From NCBI GenBank assembly GCA_963795055.1, contig CAWCGJ010000009.1:62001-126000 (forward strand): 64,000 bases of DNA, in the 5' to 3' direction. The position numbers and the translations under genes were made by a program. The notes below the pieces were generated by a model. It made no database searches. It worked only from the letters and a program-made list of their open reading frames with translations, and was not told the origin of the DNA. Source of the stretch: JASHPR01 sp963795055. GTDB taxonomy: Bacteria > Actinomycetota > Actinomycetes > Streptosporangiales > Streptosporangiaceae. Each line of letters starts with the position of its first letter. Position 1 is the stretch's first letter. Positions 53,620 to 62,469 of this stretch are shown here, one piece after another.

Positions 53620-55968
53620 ATGCCTGCGGTCCCGCTGCTCGCCGGAGCTGAGCTCCCGATCCCCCCAGGCGCGGCCCGGATCCTGACCGAGGGCGCGCGG
53701 TCGGGCAGGCTGACCCACCTGGAACACGTCCCCGCCGCCCAGGGCCAGCGCGCCGACTGGCCGGACTGGGCCCCTCCCGAGGTGACCAGGGCGTTCGAGG
53801 CGGCGGGAGTGACCGGGCCCTGGGCGCACCAGGCGGCCGCGGCCGGCCACGCGGCGGCGGGCCGGAACGTCATCATCTCGACCGGCCCCGCCTCGGGCAA
53901 GTCGCTCGGCTACCTGCTCCCCGCGCTGACCCAGGTGCTGGACGGCGGCACCGTGCTGTACCTGTCGCCGACCCGGGCGCTGGCCGCCGACCAGCTGCGG
54001 ATGCTGTCCTCGCTCGGCGTGCCCGGCGTCCGCGCGGCCGTGGTCGACGGCGACACGCCGTACAGCGAGCGGGCCTGGGCCCGGGCGCACGCGAGCTACC
54101 TGCTCACCACCCCGGACATGCTGCACCATTCGCTGCTGCCGCGGCACGCCCGCTGGGACGGCTTCTTCCGGCGCCTGTCCTGCGTGATCGTGGACGAGTG
54201 CCACGCCTACCGCGGCGTATTCGGGTCGCACGTGGCCCAGGTCCTGCGCCGGCTGCGCCGGGTCAGCGCCCATCACACCTCGTTCCGGGCGCCCGGCCGC
54301 GACCCGGTCTTCATCCTGTGCTCGGCCACGATCAGCGAGCCGGAGACCTGCGCCCGGCTGCTCACCGGGCTGGACGCGGTGGCGGTCACCGCGGACGGCG
54401 CCCCGCGCGGGCCGGTCACCTTCGGGCTGTGGGAGCCCCCGCTCACCGCGCTGCGCGGCGAGGCGGGCGCGCCGGTGCGCCGCACCGCCACCGCCGAGGC
54501 CGCGGGGCTGCTCGCCGACCTGGTCATCGAGGGCACCCACGCGCTCACGTTCGTCCGGTCCCGGCGCGGCGCCGAGGCGGTCGCGCAGGGCGCCCGCCGG
54601 AGCCTGGCCGAGGCCGGCGCGGCCGACCTGGCGCCCCGGGTCGCCGCGTACCGCGCCGGCTACCTGCCCGAGGAGCGGCAGGCCCTGGAGGAGGGGCTGC
54701 TGGCCGGCCAGATCACCGGCCTGGCCGCGACGACCGCCCTGGAGCTGGGGGTCAACATCGGCGGGCTCGACGCCGTGCTGGTCGCCGGCTGGCCGGGCAC
54801 CCGGGCCGCCCTGTGGCAGCAGGCCGGGCGCGCGGGGCGGGACGGCCGCGGCGCGGTCGCGGTCCTGATCGCCCGGGACGACCCGCTGGACACCTACCTG
54901 GTGCACCATCCCGAGGCGTTGCTGAACCGCCCGGTCGAGGCGACGGTCCTGGACCCGGCCAACCCGTACGTGCTGGCGCCTCACCTGTGCGCGGCGGCCG
55001 CGGAACTGCCGCTGACCGAGGCGGACATCGCGCTGTTCGGCGCGGCGGCGGCCGGGGTCGCTGAGGACCTGAGCCGCCGCGGGATGCTGCGGCCGCGGAA
55101 GACCGCGGCCGGGACCCGGTGGTGCTGGACCCGCAGCGGCCGGGCCGCAATGACCGGCCTGCGGGGCACCGGGGGGCCGGCGGTGCGCATCGTCGAGGCC
55201 ACGACCGGCCGGCTGGTCGGCACGATGGACGAGCCGTCCGCGCACGTGCTGGCGCATGCCGGCGCCGTCTACCCGCACCAGGGCGAGATGTACCTGGTGA
55301 CCCGGCTGGACCTGGACGACTGCGTGGCGCTCGTGGAGGCCTGCGATCCCGGGTACACAACGTCGGCGCGGGAGCTGACCACCATCGAGGTGGCCGGCAC
55401 GGCCCGCCGGGCGGCCTGGGGCGCGGCCGAGGTGGGCTTCGGCGACGTCCTGGTGACACGGCAGGTGGTCTCGTTTGCCCGCCGGCGCCTGGATACCGGG
55501 CAGCCGGCCGGGGTGGTGCCGCTGGACCTCCCGCCGCGCACGCTGCGCACCCGGGCCGTGTGGTGGACGATCTCACCTGGCCAGCGGGACGAGCTGGCCC
55601 GCGCGGGCGTGGACCTGCCCGGCGCGGCGCACGCCGCCGAGCACGCCTCCATCGGGCTCCTGCCGCTGGTCGCCGCCTGCGACCGGTGGGATGTCGGCGG
55701 TGTCTCGGCCGATCTCCACCCGGCGACCGGGCGGCTGACCGTGTTCGTCTACGACGGGCACGACGGGGGGGCCGGATTCGCCGAGCGCGGCTTCCGCGCG
55801 GCCCGCGACTGGCTGGGCGCCACGGCCCAGGCCATTGCGTCCTGCGAGTGCGCGGCCGGGTGCCCGTCCTGCATCCAGTCGCCCAAGTGCGGGAATGGCA
55901 ACGAGCCGCTGTCCAAGCCGGGAGCGGTCCGGCTGCTGGAATGCCTGCTGAGTAGACCCGGGGGGTAA
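53620..55968 (+). CDS. DEAD/DEAH-box helicase with DUF1998/MZB domain (MrfA/YprA-like)
   Basis: A 782-residue protein. RecA-like domain 1 has motif I TGPASGKS, Ia LSPTRALAADQ, II VIVDECHAY and III CSATI. Domain 2 has LTFVRSRRGAEAVA, a TALELGVNIGGLDAVL region and QQAGRAGRDGRG. The C-terminal zinc-binding MZB domain ends with four cysteines in CECAAGCPSCIQSPKCG. MrfA-type helicases act in mitomycin-adduct and crosslink repair. ATG 53620 has no ribosome site, and TAGAAC lies just upstream. It is divergent from bldG, matching the Streptomyces locus. Confidence 0.93.
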   Translation: MPAVPLLAGAELPIPPGAARILTEGARSGRLTHLEHVPAAQGQRADWPDWAPPEVTRAFEAAGVTGPWAHQAAAAGHAAAGRNVIISTGPASGKSLGYLLPALTQVLDGGTVLYLSPTRALAADQLRMLSSLGVPGVRAAVVDGDTPYSERAWARAHASYLLTTPDMLHHSLLPRHARWDGFFRRLSCVIVDECHAYRGVFGSHVAQVLRRLRRVSAHHTSFRAPGRDPVFILCSATISEPETCARLLTGLDAVAVTADGAPRGPVTFGLWEPPLTALRGEAGAPVRRTATAEAAGLLADLVIEGTHALTFVRSRRGAEAVAQGARRSLAEAGAADLAPRVAAYRAGYLPEERQALEEGLLAGQITGLAATTALELGVNIGGLDAVLVAGWPGTRAALWQQAGRAGRDGRGAVAVLIARDDPLDTYLVHHPEALLNRPVEATVLDPANPYVLAPHLCAAAAELPLTEADIALFGAAAAGVAEDLSRRGMLRPRKTAAGTRWCWTRSGRAAMTGLRGTGGPAVRIVEATTGRLVGTMDEPSAHVLAHAGAVYPHQGEMYLVTRLDLDDCVALVEACDPGYTTSARELTTIEVAGTARRAAWGAAEVGFGDVLVTRQVVSFARRRLDTGQPAGVVPLDLPPRTLRTRAVWWTISPGQRDELARAGVDLPGAAHAAEHASIGLLPLVAACDRWDVGGVSADLHPATGRLTVFVYDGHDGGAGFAERGFRAARDWLGATAQAIASCECAAGCPSCIQSPKCGNGNEPLSKPGAVRLLECLLSRPGG

Positions 55969-55980
55969 CCCTGTGTTAAC

Positions 55981-56030
55981 CCGGGGGATAACCCCCGGAA
56001 CCTCCCAGACCGGGGGGCTTCGCCCCCCGG
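55981..56030 (+). terminator. Two GC hairpins after the helicase gene
   Basis: A 7-bp stem (55981-55987 with 55992-55998) and a perfect 9-bp stem with a TTC loop (56010-56018 with 56022-56030) lie immediately downstream of the stop. They are likely transcription terminators, without a U-run. Confidence 0.6.
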
Positions 56031-56153
56031 AGCCCCCCTGCCGTCTGCTCGGGCCAGCCTCCGGCCGGCCCTCGCATCCGGCATACCGACGGCTCCGCGC
56101 TTCCGCCCGCCGGACCGTTATGCAAGCGATTGCAGGTCAGGGGCCAAAAAAGA

Positions 56154-56187
56154 GGCGACCCCCGCCGGGGGGAGAGCGGGGGTCGCC
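56154..56187 (-). terminator. Strong hairpin terminator oriented to the minus strand
   Basis: A perfect 12-bp stem (56154-56165 with 56176-56187) has an A-run at 56146-56151 on its left, which reads as a U-run on the minus strand. This is a textbook intrinsic terminator for leftward transcription, yet no leftward gene lies to its right for several kilobases. The 350-bp gap 55969-56318 otherwise holds only the helicase terminators and a TGCAA/TTGCA inverted repeat at 56121-56134. Confidence 0.6.
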
Positions 56188-56304
56188 GTGCGGTCCGGCC
56201 CCGGGGGGGCAGAGCCGGTGCCGTCACCCATGAAAGCCTACGTGCAGTGGGCCAAAGTTACCAGCCGGTCATGCGGAGTCAACTTAGAACTCGCTGCTTT
56301 ACTC

Positions 56305-56310
56305 TATGCT
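56305..56310 (+). promoter_or_regulatory. Leaderless-type -10 element of the HAD-IB gene
   Basis: TATGCT lies 8 nt before GTG 56319, with no ribosome site. This supports the short start over the long upstream frame. Confidence 0.4.
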
Positions 56311-56318
56311 GCCGGACC

Positions 56319-57032
56319 GTGGGTAGTTCCGTCGAGAGCGACGGCACAATTGCGGCCGCTTTCTTTGACTTAGACAAGACGATCATATCCCGGTCGAGCA
56401 CGCTGGCGTTCGGACCGTCGTTCTACCGGCACGGCCTGATTACCCGCGGGGACGCGCTCAAGACCGCGTTCGCGCAGCTGGTCTTCAGGCTCGGCGGCGC
56501 CGACCACCAGCGGATGGAGCGCGTCCGCGTCCAGGTAGGCGAGCTGTGCCGGGGATGGTCCGCCGAGCGGGTCAGCGAGATCGTCGGCCGGCACCTGAAC
56601 GAGACCATCCTGCCGCTGGTGTACACCGATGCCCGGCGGCTGATCGCCGCGCACGGCCGCGCGGGGCAGGACGTCATCATCGTGAGCACGTCGGGCCTGG
56701 AGATGGTGGGGCCGATCGGCGTCCTGCTCGGCGCGTCCGAGGTGATAGCGAGCCAGATGGAGGTCGCCGACGGCCGGTACACGGGCGAGATGGTGTTCTG
56801 GGCCTACGGCGAGGCCAAGGCGAGCCGGGTGCGGGAGCTGGCGTCCCGCCGCGGCTACCGGCTCCCGGACTGCTACGCGTACAGCGACTCGGTCACCGAC
56901 CTGCCGATGCTCGAGGCCGTGGGCCACCCCCGGGTGGTCAACCCCGACCGGGCGCTGCGGCGGATCGCCCGCGAGCGGCAGTGGCCCGTGCTCGCGTTCG
57001 GCACCCGGTCGGCGCCAGCTCAAGGCATGTGA
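56319..57032 (+). CDS. HAD-IB family phosphatase
   Basis: The protein is 237 residues from GTG 56319. The nucleophile motif AAFFDLDKTIISRSS, motif II VIIVSTSG, the lysine-containing loop EAKASRVREL and motif IV YAYSDSVTDLPMLEAVG are all present. It belongs to the SerB-like IB group found beside the septum-site/Tad pilus locus in other actinobacteria (as with Rv3661 in Mycobacterium tuberculosis); that locus is absent here. The substrate is unknown, and phosphoserine is not implied. Confidence 0.87.
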   Translation: MGSSVESDGTIAAAFFDLDKTIISRSSTLAFGPSFYRHGLITRGDALKTAFAQLVFRLGGADHQRMERVRVQVGELCRGWSAERVSEIVGRHLNETILPLVYTDARRLIAAHGRAGQDVIIVSTSGLEMVGPIGVLLGASEVIASQMEVADGRYTGEMVFWAYGEAKASRVRELASRRGYRLPDCYAYSDSVTDLPMLEAVGHPRVVNPDRALRRIARERQWPVLAFGTRSAPAQGM

Positions 57033-57416
57033 ACACGCAAAACTATCGACATAACGAATCGGTTACGCCCGGGGCGGGGTTCACAAGCCCGCCGATCCGT
57101 CGTAGAAAGAAAACGAGGAAACCACGACAACCCGGTGTACCCACGCGCGACCAGCCGCGGGAGGCGTGCCGGGCCAGGGTCGCCAGACGGCCTGTCCCGG
57201 CGAAGAAGGTGCACGCTTGGTAACTCGGTTTTGACGTGGCAGGCGGCGGCGCCCCGCATCGGGGCGCCGTTCGCGTCTGCCGGGCCTGTTCCGCCATTTC
57301 CCTGCTAAAACGAGTGCCGTGCTCGGCTGCGGCGCGCCAGAGTGGACGCGGCGTGAACGCCGCGGTAAGGCATGAGCGAGACTTGTGGCGACAGCGCAAG
57401 AAGTGGAGAGCACCCG
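57033..57416. other. 384-bp gene-free gap with a hairpin
   Basis: GGCGCCCC (57248-57255) pairs perfectly with GGGGCGCC (57261-57268), probably terminating the HAD-IB transcript. AT-richer tracts near 57038-57060 and 57100-57125 carry no recognisable gene. This is where other actinobacteria carry the Ssd/Tad genes. Confidence 0.4.
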
Positions 57417-57863
57417 ATGGCCGAACCTGCAATCAAGCAAGCGGCAGATGGCGCACCCGAACAGTCTCTGGGCGACCTGGTATCCCAGGCTGTCGGCGAC
57501 GTCTCCCAGCTGGTCAGGTACGAGCTCGACCTGGCCAGGCTGGAGCTCAAGGCCGACCTGCGCAGGATCGGCATCGCCGGGGGGCTGGCGGGGTTCGCGG
57601 CGATCGTGGGCTGCGTGGTCGTGATAATGCTGTGCTGGGCGTACGCCTACGGCCTGGTCGCCCTCGGCATCTGGGCGTGGGCCGCGTTCCTGATCGTCGC
57701 CGGCACCTTGGTCGTGCTGGCCGCCGTGGCCATCCTGATCGGGGTGCTCCTGGTCCGCCGGATGAGCGGCCTGCGGCGGACCGTACGCACCGTGCAGGAT
57801 GACCTCACGATGCTGCAGCGTGAGGCCCAGGCCGCGGCCCAGTCGACGCCCGGGGCGTCGTGA
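57417..57863 (+). CDS. Phage-holin-superfamily (Holin-X/YqjE-like) membrane protein
   Basis: The protein is 148 residues from ATG 57417 (GGAGAG upstream), rather than the longer frame at 57372. An amphipathic helix with SLGDLVSQAVGDVSQLVRYELDLARLELKADL is typical of the putative actinobacterial holin-X family. Two TMs (about 55-80, 88-115) and a charged coiled-coil tail follow. Despite the name it is a chromosomal protein, equivalent in position to Rv3669 beside ephE and marP. It is probably an envelope protein and not a phage lysis gene. Confidence 0.85.
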   Translation: MAEPAIKQAADGAPEQSLGDLVSQAVGDVSQLVRYELDLARLELKADLRRIGIAGGLAGFAAIVGCVVVIMLCWAYAYGLVALGIWAWAAFLIVAGTLVVLAAVAILIGVLLVRRMSGLRRTVRTVQDDLTMLQREAQAAAQSTPGAS

Positions 57864-57890
57864 CCGCCCGATGACCACCGGGATCAGCAG

Positions 57891-58814
57891 GTGACGGCCC
57901 GCGGCGACGAGCCGATCTTCATCGAAGGTCCGTGGTCGCACCGGTCGGTCAGCGCCAACGGCACCCGGTTCCACGTCGCCGAGAGCGGGGACGGGCCGCT
58001 GGTGCTGCTGCTGCACGGCTTTCCTGAGTTCTGGTGGACCTGGCGGGAGCAGCTGTCGTCGCTGCAGGCCGCGGGGTTCCGCGCGGTCGCCGTGGACCTG
58101 CGCGGGTACGGCGGCAGCGACAAGCCGCCGCGCGGCTATGACCTGGTCACCGCCGCCTCCGACGCCGCCGGGCTGATCCGGTCGCTGGGCGAGGCGAACG
58201 CCGTCCTGGTCGGCCACGACTGGGGCGGGCTGATCGCCTGGAGCGTGGCCGCCTACTACCCCAAGGTGGTCCGGCGGCTGGCCGTGGTTTCCGTGCCCCA
58301 TCCGCTGCGGCTGCGCGCGGCGGTGCTGTCCGACCCGTTCGGCCAGGGCCGGCGCAGCAAGTACGCGCTGGGGTTCCAGCTCCCGCTGCTCCCCGAGCGC
58401 CAGCTGCTGCGCGACGGCGCGCAGCGCGTCGGGCGACTGCTCAGCGCCTGGTCCGGGCCGGGCTGGCCGGACGAGGCCATCGAGCGGACCTACCGTGCCG
58501 CGATGTGCCTGCCCTCGGTGGCGCACTCGGCCCTGGAGTATCACCGCTGGTTCGTCCGGTCCAGGCTGCGCCCGGACGGGCTGCGCTACGCGCGCACTCT
58601 GCGGGCCCCGGTCCAGGCGCCCGTCCTGCACCTGCACGGATCCGTGGACTCCTGCGTGCTGCCGAGCGCGGCCCGGGGCTCGGGCCGGTACGTCGAGGCA
58701 CCGTACCGGTGGCGCCTGATCGACGGGGCCGGGCACTTCCCGCACGAGGAGCTGCCCGAGCGCTTTGACGCCGAGCTGCGGGCCTGGCTGGCCGACCCGG
58801 AGCCGGAACGGTGA
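57891..58814 (+). CDS. Alpha/beta hydrolase, epoxide hydrolase-like (EphE type)
   Basis: The protein is 307 residues from GTG 57891. The oxyanion motif is LLLHGFPEFWWTW, the nucleophile elbow VGHDWGGLIAW has aspartate as in epoxide hydrolases and haloalkane dehalogenases, the acid is in LHGSVDSCVLP and the catalytic histidine in GAGHFPHEE. A lid region is rich in arginine and leucine. Its position between the holin-X gene and marP matches ephE in mycobacteria. It overlaps the DUF309 gene by 4 bp. Confidence 0.9.
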   Translation: MTARGDEPIFIEGPWSHRSVSANGTRFHVAESGDGPLVLLLHGFPEFWWTWREQLSSLQAAGFRAVAVDLRGYGGSDKPPRGYDLVTAASDAAGLIRSLGEANAVLVGHDWGGLIAWSVAAYYPKVVRRLAVVSVPHPLRLRAAVLSDPFGQGRRSKYALGFQLPLLPERQLLRDGAQRVGRLLSAWSGPGWPDEAIERTYRAAMCLPSVAHSALEYHRWFVRSRLRPDGLRYARTLRAPVQAPVLHLHGSVDSCVLPSAARGSGRYVEAPYRWRLIDGAGHFPHEELPERFDAELRAWLADPEPER

Positions 58815-59314
58815 CGTCGCCCGCGCCGCGGCCGGCCCGGGACCGGGACCCGGCGGGCCGGCCCCGGAACGCCAGGCCCCGCGACGAGCTCGGGCGGCCG
58901 CTGCGCCGCGACGCGGCGGGGGAGGCGCCGGCGCCCGATGAGCCGGCCCTGGCCCCGGACGCCGCGCTCGACCTGGCCCAGCAGCTGATCGACTCCGGCC
59001 GGGCGTTTCGCGCCCACGAGGTGCTCGAGGCGTCGTGGAAGGCCGCGCCGGCGGCCGAGCGCGACCTGTGGCAGGGGCTCGCCCAGGTCGCGGTGGGCCT
59101 GACCCACGCGCAGCGCGGCAACGCGCGCGGCGCGGCGGCCCTGCTGCGCCGGGGCGGCCAGCGGGTGGCCGGCTACGCCGACGGCCCGCCGCCGCACGCG
59201 GTCGAGGCGGCGCAGGTCGCCCGGTTCGCCGCGGACCTCGCGGACCTGATCGACCGCGACGGCCTGGCCGTGACGACCCCGGACGCGCTGCGGGTCAGCC
59301 TGCGGGCTGTTTAG
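58811..59314 (+). CDS. DUF309 family protein
   Basis: The protein is 167 residues from GTG 58811 (GTGA overlap). The first 60 residues are a Pro/Arg-rich disordered stretch. The conserved helical core is LIDSGRAFRAHEVLEASWKAAPAAERDLWQGLAQVAVGLTHAQRGN followed by LLRRGGQRV, the DUF309 signature with its HExxE-like pattern. The function is unknown. In related organisms the epoxide hydrolase is usually followed directly by marP, so this gene looks like an insertion into the conserved order. Confidence 0.85.
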   Translation: MTSPAPRPARDRDPAGRPRNARPRDELGRPLRRDAAGEAPAPDEPALAPDAALDLAQQLIDSGRAFRAHEVLEASWKAAPAAERDLWQGLAQVAVGLTHAQRGNARGAAALLRRGGQRVAGYADGPPPHAVEAAQVARFAADLADLIDRDGLAVTTPDALRVSLRAV

Positions 59315-59316
59315 AT

Positions 59317-59470
59317 CCCTCGCTCGCCTCCGGGCGCTCTTTACTCTCCTCGCTCGCCTCCGGGCGCTTTAATCCACCGTCTTCCCTCCTCGCTCGGGCG
59401 CTCGTTCCTCGCGCCTCGCTTGTCAGTCCAGACGGCGGCGCGCCCTTTGGCTCGCTCGGGGAGGCGCGCC
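59317..59470 (+). repeat. Dispersed intergenic repeat element, copy 2, with internal duplications
   Basis: CTCGCTCGCCTCCGGGCGCT occurs twice (from about 59319 and 59350). CCGTCTTCCCTC (59377-59388) and TCAGTCCAGACG (59423-59434) follow in the same order as in the reverse complement of 36103-36220. GCGCGCCCTTTGGCTCGCTC is also duplicated (from about 59439 and 59465). It fills the gap between the convergent DUF309 and marP genes. Confidence 0.75.
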
Positions 59471-59503
59471 CTTTGGCTCGCTCGGGGGTGGCTCGCTCGG
59501 GGG

Positions 59504-60691
59504 CTAGTCGCAGCCCTGGGTGGAGACAGGCCGCTGGCGGCCCACCCCGGCGTTGGCGTCGGCTTCCACCTGCTGCGCGGTCAGCGCGTACCCGGTGTTC
59601 GGCACCGAGGTCGCCGCCGCGAACACCACGCCGTAGACCCGGCCGCCGGGGGCGAGCAGCGGGCCGCCCGAGTTACCCGGCTCGACCTGCGCGCGGACCG
59701 AGTAGATCTGCCGGGTCACGTTGTCCGTCTGGTAGATGTCCGGGCTGGTGGCCTCCTCGATGCCGCCGACGCGCGCGGCCACCGGGGTGAACGGGCCGTC
59801 CTCCGGGTAACCGGCCACGATCGCGTTGCTGCCGATCTTGGCCTGGCCGGCGAAGCTCAGCGGCGGGGCGTTGAGGAACGGCACGTAGAGAACGGCGAGG
59901 TCGGTCTTCGGGTCGTAGAGCACCACGCGCGCAGCGAACTGGCCCTGGGAAGTGAACACCACGGGCCCCTCGGTCACCCCCGCCACCACGTGCGCGTTGG
60001 TCAGGACGTAGTGCGAGGCGTAGACGAAGCCCGACCCCTCGATGCGCTCCGAGCAGCTGGACGCCACGCCGGAGACCTTCACGATGCTGGGCTCGGCCCG
60101 GCTCAGCCACGGGGAATCCAGGACGGCGGGGTCCGGCGGCGGGACCGCGAGCGCGCTCTCCGCGCCGAGGGCGCCGAAGACCTGCGCGTAGGGGCCGCTC
60201 TCGAGCAGGCTGCGGAAGTCGGAGAACATGACGCTCGCCTCCGCCGGCATCAGCCGGTCCACGGTCCGGAGCACGGCGGAGTCGTTCACCTGCCGGGAGA
60301 TGGCGGGGAACGGCGCGTACGCCACCGCCGAGCCGATCAGCCACGCGATCAGCAGCACCGACAGGACGCTGACCACGGCCCCGCCGACGGCGTCCACCAC
60401 CGTGGCCGGCCGCCAGGTCAGCCGGGACCGCATCGCGACGCCGAGCCCGGAGGCGAGCAACTGGCCGATCATGGCGCAGAGGAACACCACGATGATGGCC
60501 GTCACCGCCTGCCATCCGGTGTTGCTGGTGATCGAGCGGGCGATCTTCGGGCCGAAGGCCGCGCCGATCGCGCCCCCGCCCAGGAACCCGGCGAAGCTCA
60601 GCACGCCGATGATGAACCCCTGGCGGTAGCCAGCCACACCGAAGGCGATCACCAGCACGATGAGGATCAGGTCCAGCAAATCACCCGGCAC
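59504..60691 (-). CDS. marP: MarP-like membrane-anchored periplasmic serine protease
   Basis: The protein is 395 residues from GTG 60691, supported by TACGGT 7 nt upstream and by alignment with mycobacterial MarP, rather than ATG 60724. Four N-terminal CvpA-like TMs (about 5-125) are followed by a trypsin-like domain with H233 (TNAHVV), D264 (DPKTDLAVL) and S341 (GNSGGP). Two cysteines (C213 and C394) match the regulatory disulfide of MarP. In Mycobacterium tuberculosis this protease gives acid resistance by activating a peptidoglycan hydrolase. NUDIX and nth genes follow in the known order. Confidence 0.93.
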   Translation of the reverse strand: MPGDLLDLILIVLVIAFGVAGYRQGFIIGVLSFAGFLGGGAIGAAFGPKIARSITSNTGWQAVTAIIVVFLCAMIGQLLASGLGVAMRSRLTWRPATVVDAVGGAVVSVLSVLLIAWLIGSAVAYAPFPAISRQVNDSAVLRTVDRLMPAEASVMFSDFRSLLESGPYAQVFGALGAESALAVPPPDPAVLDSPWLSRAEPSIVKVSGVASSCSERIEGSGFVYASHYVLTNAHVVAGVTEGPVVFTSQGQFAARVVLYDPKTDLAVLYVPFLNAPPLSFAGQAKIGSNAIVAGYPEDGPFTPVAARVGGIEEATSPDIYQTDNVTRQIYSVRAQVEPGNSGGPLLAPGGRVYGVVFAAATSVPNTGYALTAQQVEADANAGVGRQRPVSTQGCD

Positions 60692-60698
60692 GAGCCCA

Positions 60699-60704
60699 AC
60701 CGTA
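60699..60704 (-). promoter_or_regulatory. Leaderless-type -10 element of marP
   Basis: TACGGT (minus strand) lies exactly 7 nt before GTG 60691. Confidence 0.5.
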
Positions 60705-60763
60705 TAGTGCCGCAGAGAGTGCATGGGGAGCGTAGCGGACGGTACAGCGAACTTGCAGGAAAC

Positions 60764-61462
60764 TCAAGTGGCCGGGTCCGGACCGCCCGCCGCCGCCCGC
60801 AGTACCTCGGGCGGCAGGTCCTCCGCGGTCCCGGCGTCCCAGGGCCGTTCCCAGCCGCCGATCGCGAGCAGGCGGTCCACGATCATCGCGGTGAATCCCC
60901 AGACCAGCATGCCGCCGACACGGAACGCGGGCCCGGCCAGCCCGGACGGATAACGGGCGGTCAGCCGGTTGGCCGGGTCGGCCAGGTCGGCGACCCTGAC
61001 CCGGGCCACGGACGTGATCTCCCCGGGATCGCCCGGTGCCACCGGCACCGGCCGGCGCCACCAGGCCAGGACCGGGGTCACCGAGAACCCGCTGCGCGGG
61101 ATGAACAGCTCCGGCAGCACCGCGAGCACCTGGACGCCCGCGGGGTCCACGCCCGCCTCTTCGGCGGCTTCGCGCAGCGCCGCGGGAACCGGGCCACCGT
61201 CGGACTCGTCGATGGCGCCGCCGGGAAACGCGGGCTGGCCCGCGTGCCGGCGCAGCAGCGGGCTGCGCTGCACCAGCAGCAGGTCGGGCCCGCCCGGCCC
61301 GTCGCCGAACAGGATCAGCACCGCGGACGGACGGCCGCCACCGGGCGGCGGGCGCATCGCCGGCGGCACCACCATCCCGGCCGCCGCCTGCGCCAGGTCG
61401 GTCAGCCATGGAGGTACGTCGGCTTCGCCGCGGCCCGCGGCGGCCGGCCCGGAGCCGGTCAC
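60764..61462 (-). CDS. NUDIX hydrolase (CoA pyrophosphatase/NudL-like)
   Basis: The protein is 232 residues from GTG 61462, overlapping the nth stop (GTGA). The Nudix box GGAIDESDGGPVPAALREAA continuing EEAGV is complete, preceded by the NudL-type SPLLRRHAGQPAFPGG. It probably cleaves coenzyme A or related pyrophosphates. It is co-transcribed with nth upstream. The thioredoxin-like gene usually found between them in mycobacteria is absent. Confidence 0.9.
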   Translation of the reverse strand: MTGSGPAAAGRGEADVPPWLTDLAQAAAGMVVPPAMRPPPGGGRPSAVLILFGDGPGGPDLLLVQRSPLLRRHAGQPAFPGGAIDESDGGPVPAALREAAEEAGVDPAGVQVLAVLPELFIPRSGFSVTPVLAWWRRPVPVAPGDPGEITSVARVRVADLADPANRLTARYPSGLAGPAFRVGGMLVWGFTAMIVDRLLAIGGWERPWDAGTAEDLPPEVLRAAAGGPDPAT

Positions 61463-62169
61463 GAGAACGGCCCGGGCCTGACCAGCTTGATGGCGGTCTG
61501 GTAGTCGGTAGGGCCCAGGCCGAAGGACGGGCACCAATGGGCGACCTCGCACGCCCCGCAGGCGGGCCGGCGGGCAAGGCAGACCCGCCGGCCGTGCCAG
61601 ATCAGCAGGTGCGACAGGTAGGTCCAGTCCTTGCGCGGGAACAGCGCGCCCACCTCGTGCTCGATCTTGACCGGGTCGGTCTGGGCGGTCCAGCCGAAGC
61701 GGCGGGAAAGCCGGGCGAAGTGGGTGTCGACGGTGATCCCGGGGATGCCGAACGCGTTGCCGAGCACCACGTTCGCCGTCTTCCGGCCCACCCCCGGCAG
61801 GGTGACCAGGTCACGCAGCCGGTGCGGCACCTCGCCGCCGAACCGGTCGCACAGGGCCTGGCCGAGGCCGATGAGGCTGGTGGTCTTGGCCCGGTAGAAG
61901 CCGGTCGACTTGAGGATCTTCTCCATCTCGGCGCGATCGGCCGACGCGTAATCGGCCGCGGTGTGATAGCGCGCGAACAGCACCGGCGTGACCTGGTTGA
62001 CCATCTTGTCGGTGGTCTGCGCGGACAGGATCGTCGCGACCAGGAGCTCCAGCGGGGTGGTGAAGTTCAGCTCGGTGTGCGCGCCCGGGTACAGCGCGGC
62101 GAGCTCGCGGAAGATGCGGCGCGCCCGGCGCACCAGCGCGGTGTGGGATTCGGTACGGGGCTGGGGCAC
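61459..62169 (-). CDS. nth: Endonuclease III
   Basis: The protein is 236 residues from GTG 62169, supported by TAGGCT 7 nt upstream. The helix-hairpin-helix LVTLPGVGRKTANVVL carries the catalytic lysine, and the aspartate is in GITVDTHFARLSRR. The C-terminal iron-sulfur cluster cysteines are in CLARRPACGACEVAHWC (spacing 6, 2, 5). It removes oxidised pyrimidines and nicks abasic sites in base excision repair. It is first in the nth-NUDIX unit. Confidence 0.96.
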   Translation of the reverse strand: MPQPRTESHTALVRRARRIFRELAALYPGAHTELNFTTPLELLVATILSAQTTDKMVNQVTPVLFARYHTAADYASADRAEMEKILKSTGFYRAKTTSLIGLGQALCDRFGGEVPHRLRDLVTLPGVGRKTANVVLGNAFGIPGITVDTHFARLSRRFGWTAQTDPVKIEHEVGALFPRKDWTYLSHLLIWHGRRVCLARRPACGACEVAHWCPSFGLGPTDYQTAIKLVRPGPFS

Positions 62170-62469
62170 GGCTCCCAGCCTATTGGGAGCGAGGAATCCG
62201 GCGGCAGGGTCAGGGCCGGCGGACGCCTCGTCTTACCGTTGCAGGGTGCGTCCCGGGGCACGGTGGCCGCAAGGGGAGCCCTCCCCATGCCGCGAGGCGC
62301 CCGGCCCCCAGGCTCGCCTGCGGCCCGGCCCGGGGCTCCGGTAGGCTCACCAGGGCAGATCTGTGTGCCCGGGCAGGACACCCAGGCCGTGGACCATTTT
62401 CACCCTTCCCCGGACTGCCCGCGTACCCTGAGCGGATCGGACGACAGGCCCACCCAGCGGAAGCCCTTG
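62170..62469. other. 300-bp intergenic region with nth promoter
   Basis: TAGGCT at 62177-62182 (minus strand) is the nth -10. Many actinobacteria have crp in this neighbourhood, but no Crp-like frame is present. No further promoter or RNA gene is recognisable. Confidence 0.4.

Noticed and set aside
56121..56134. TGCAA/TTGCA palindrome as a LacI-type operator
   Set aside because: It is isolated between terminators, far from a start codon, and the adjacent gene is not a sugar-uptake gene; the match is probably by chance.
57417..57863. Prophage lysis module
   Set aside because: Only a holin-superfamily membrane protein is present. It sits in a conserved chromosomal order with epoxide hydrolase and marP, and no other phage gene is near.
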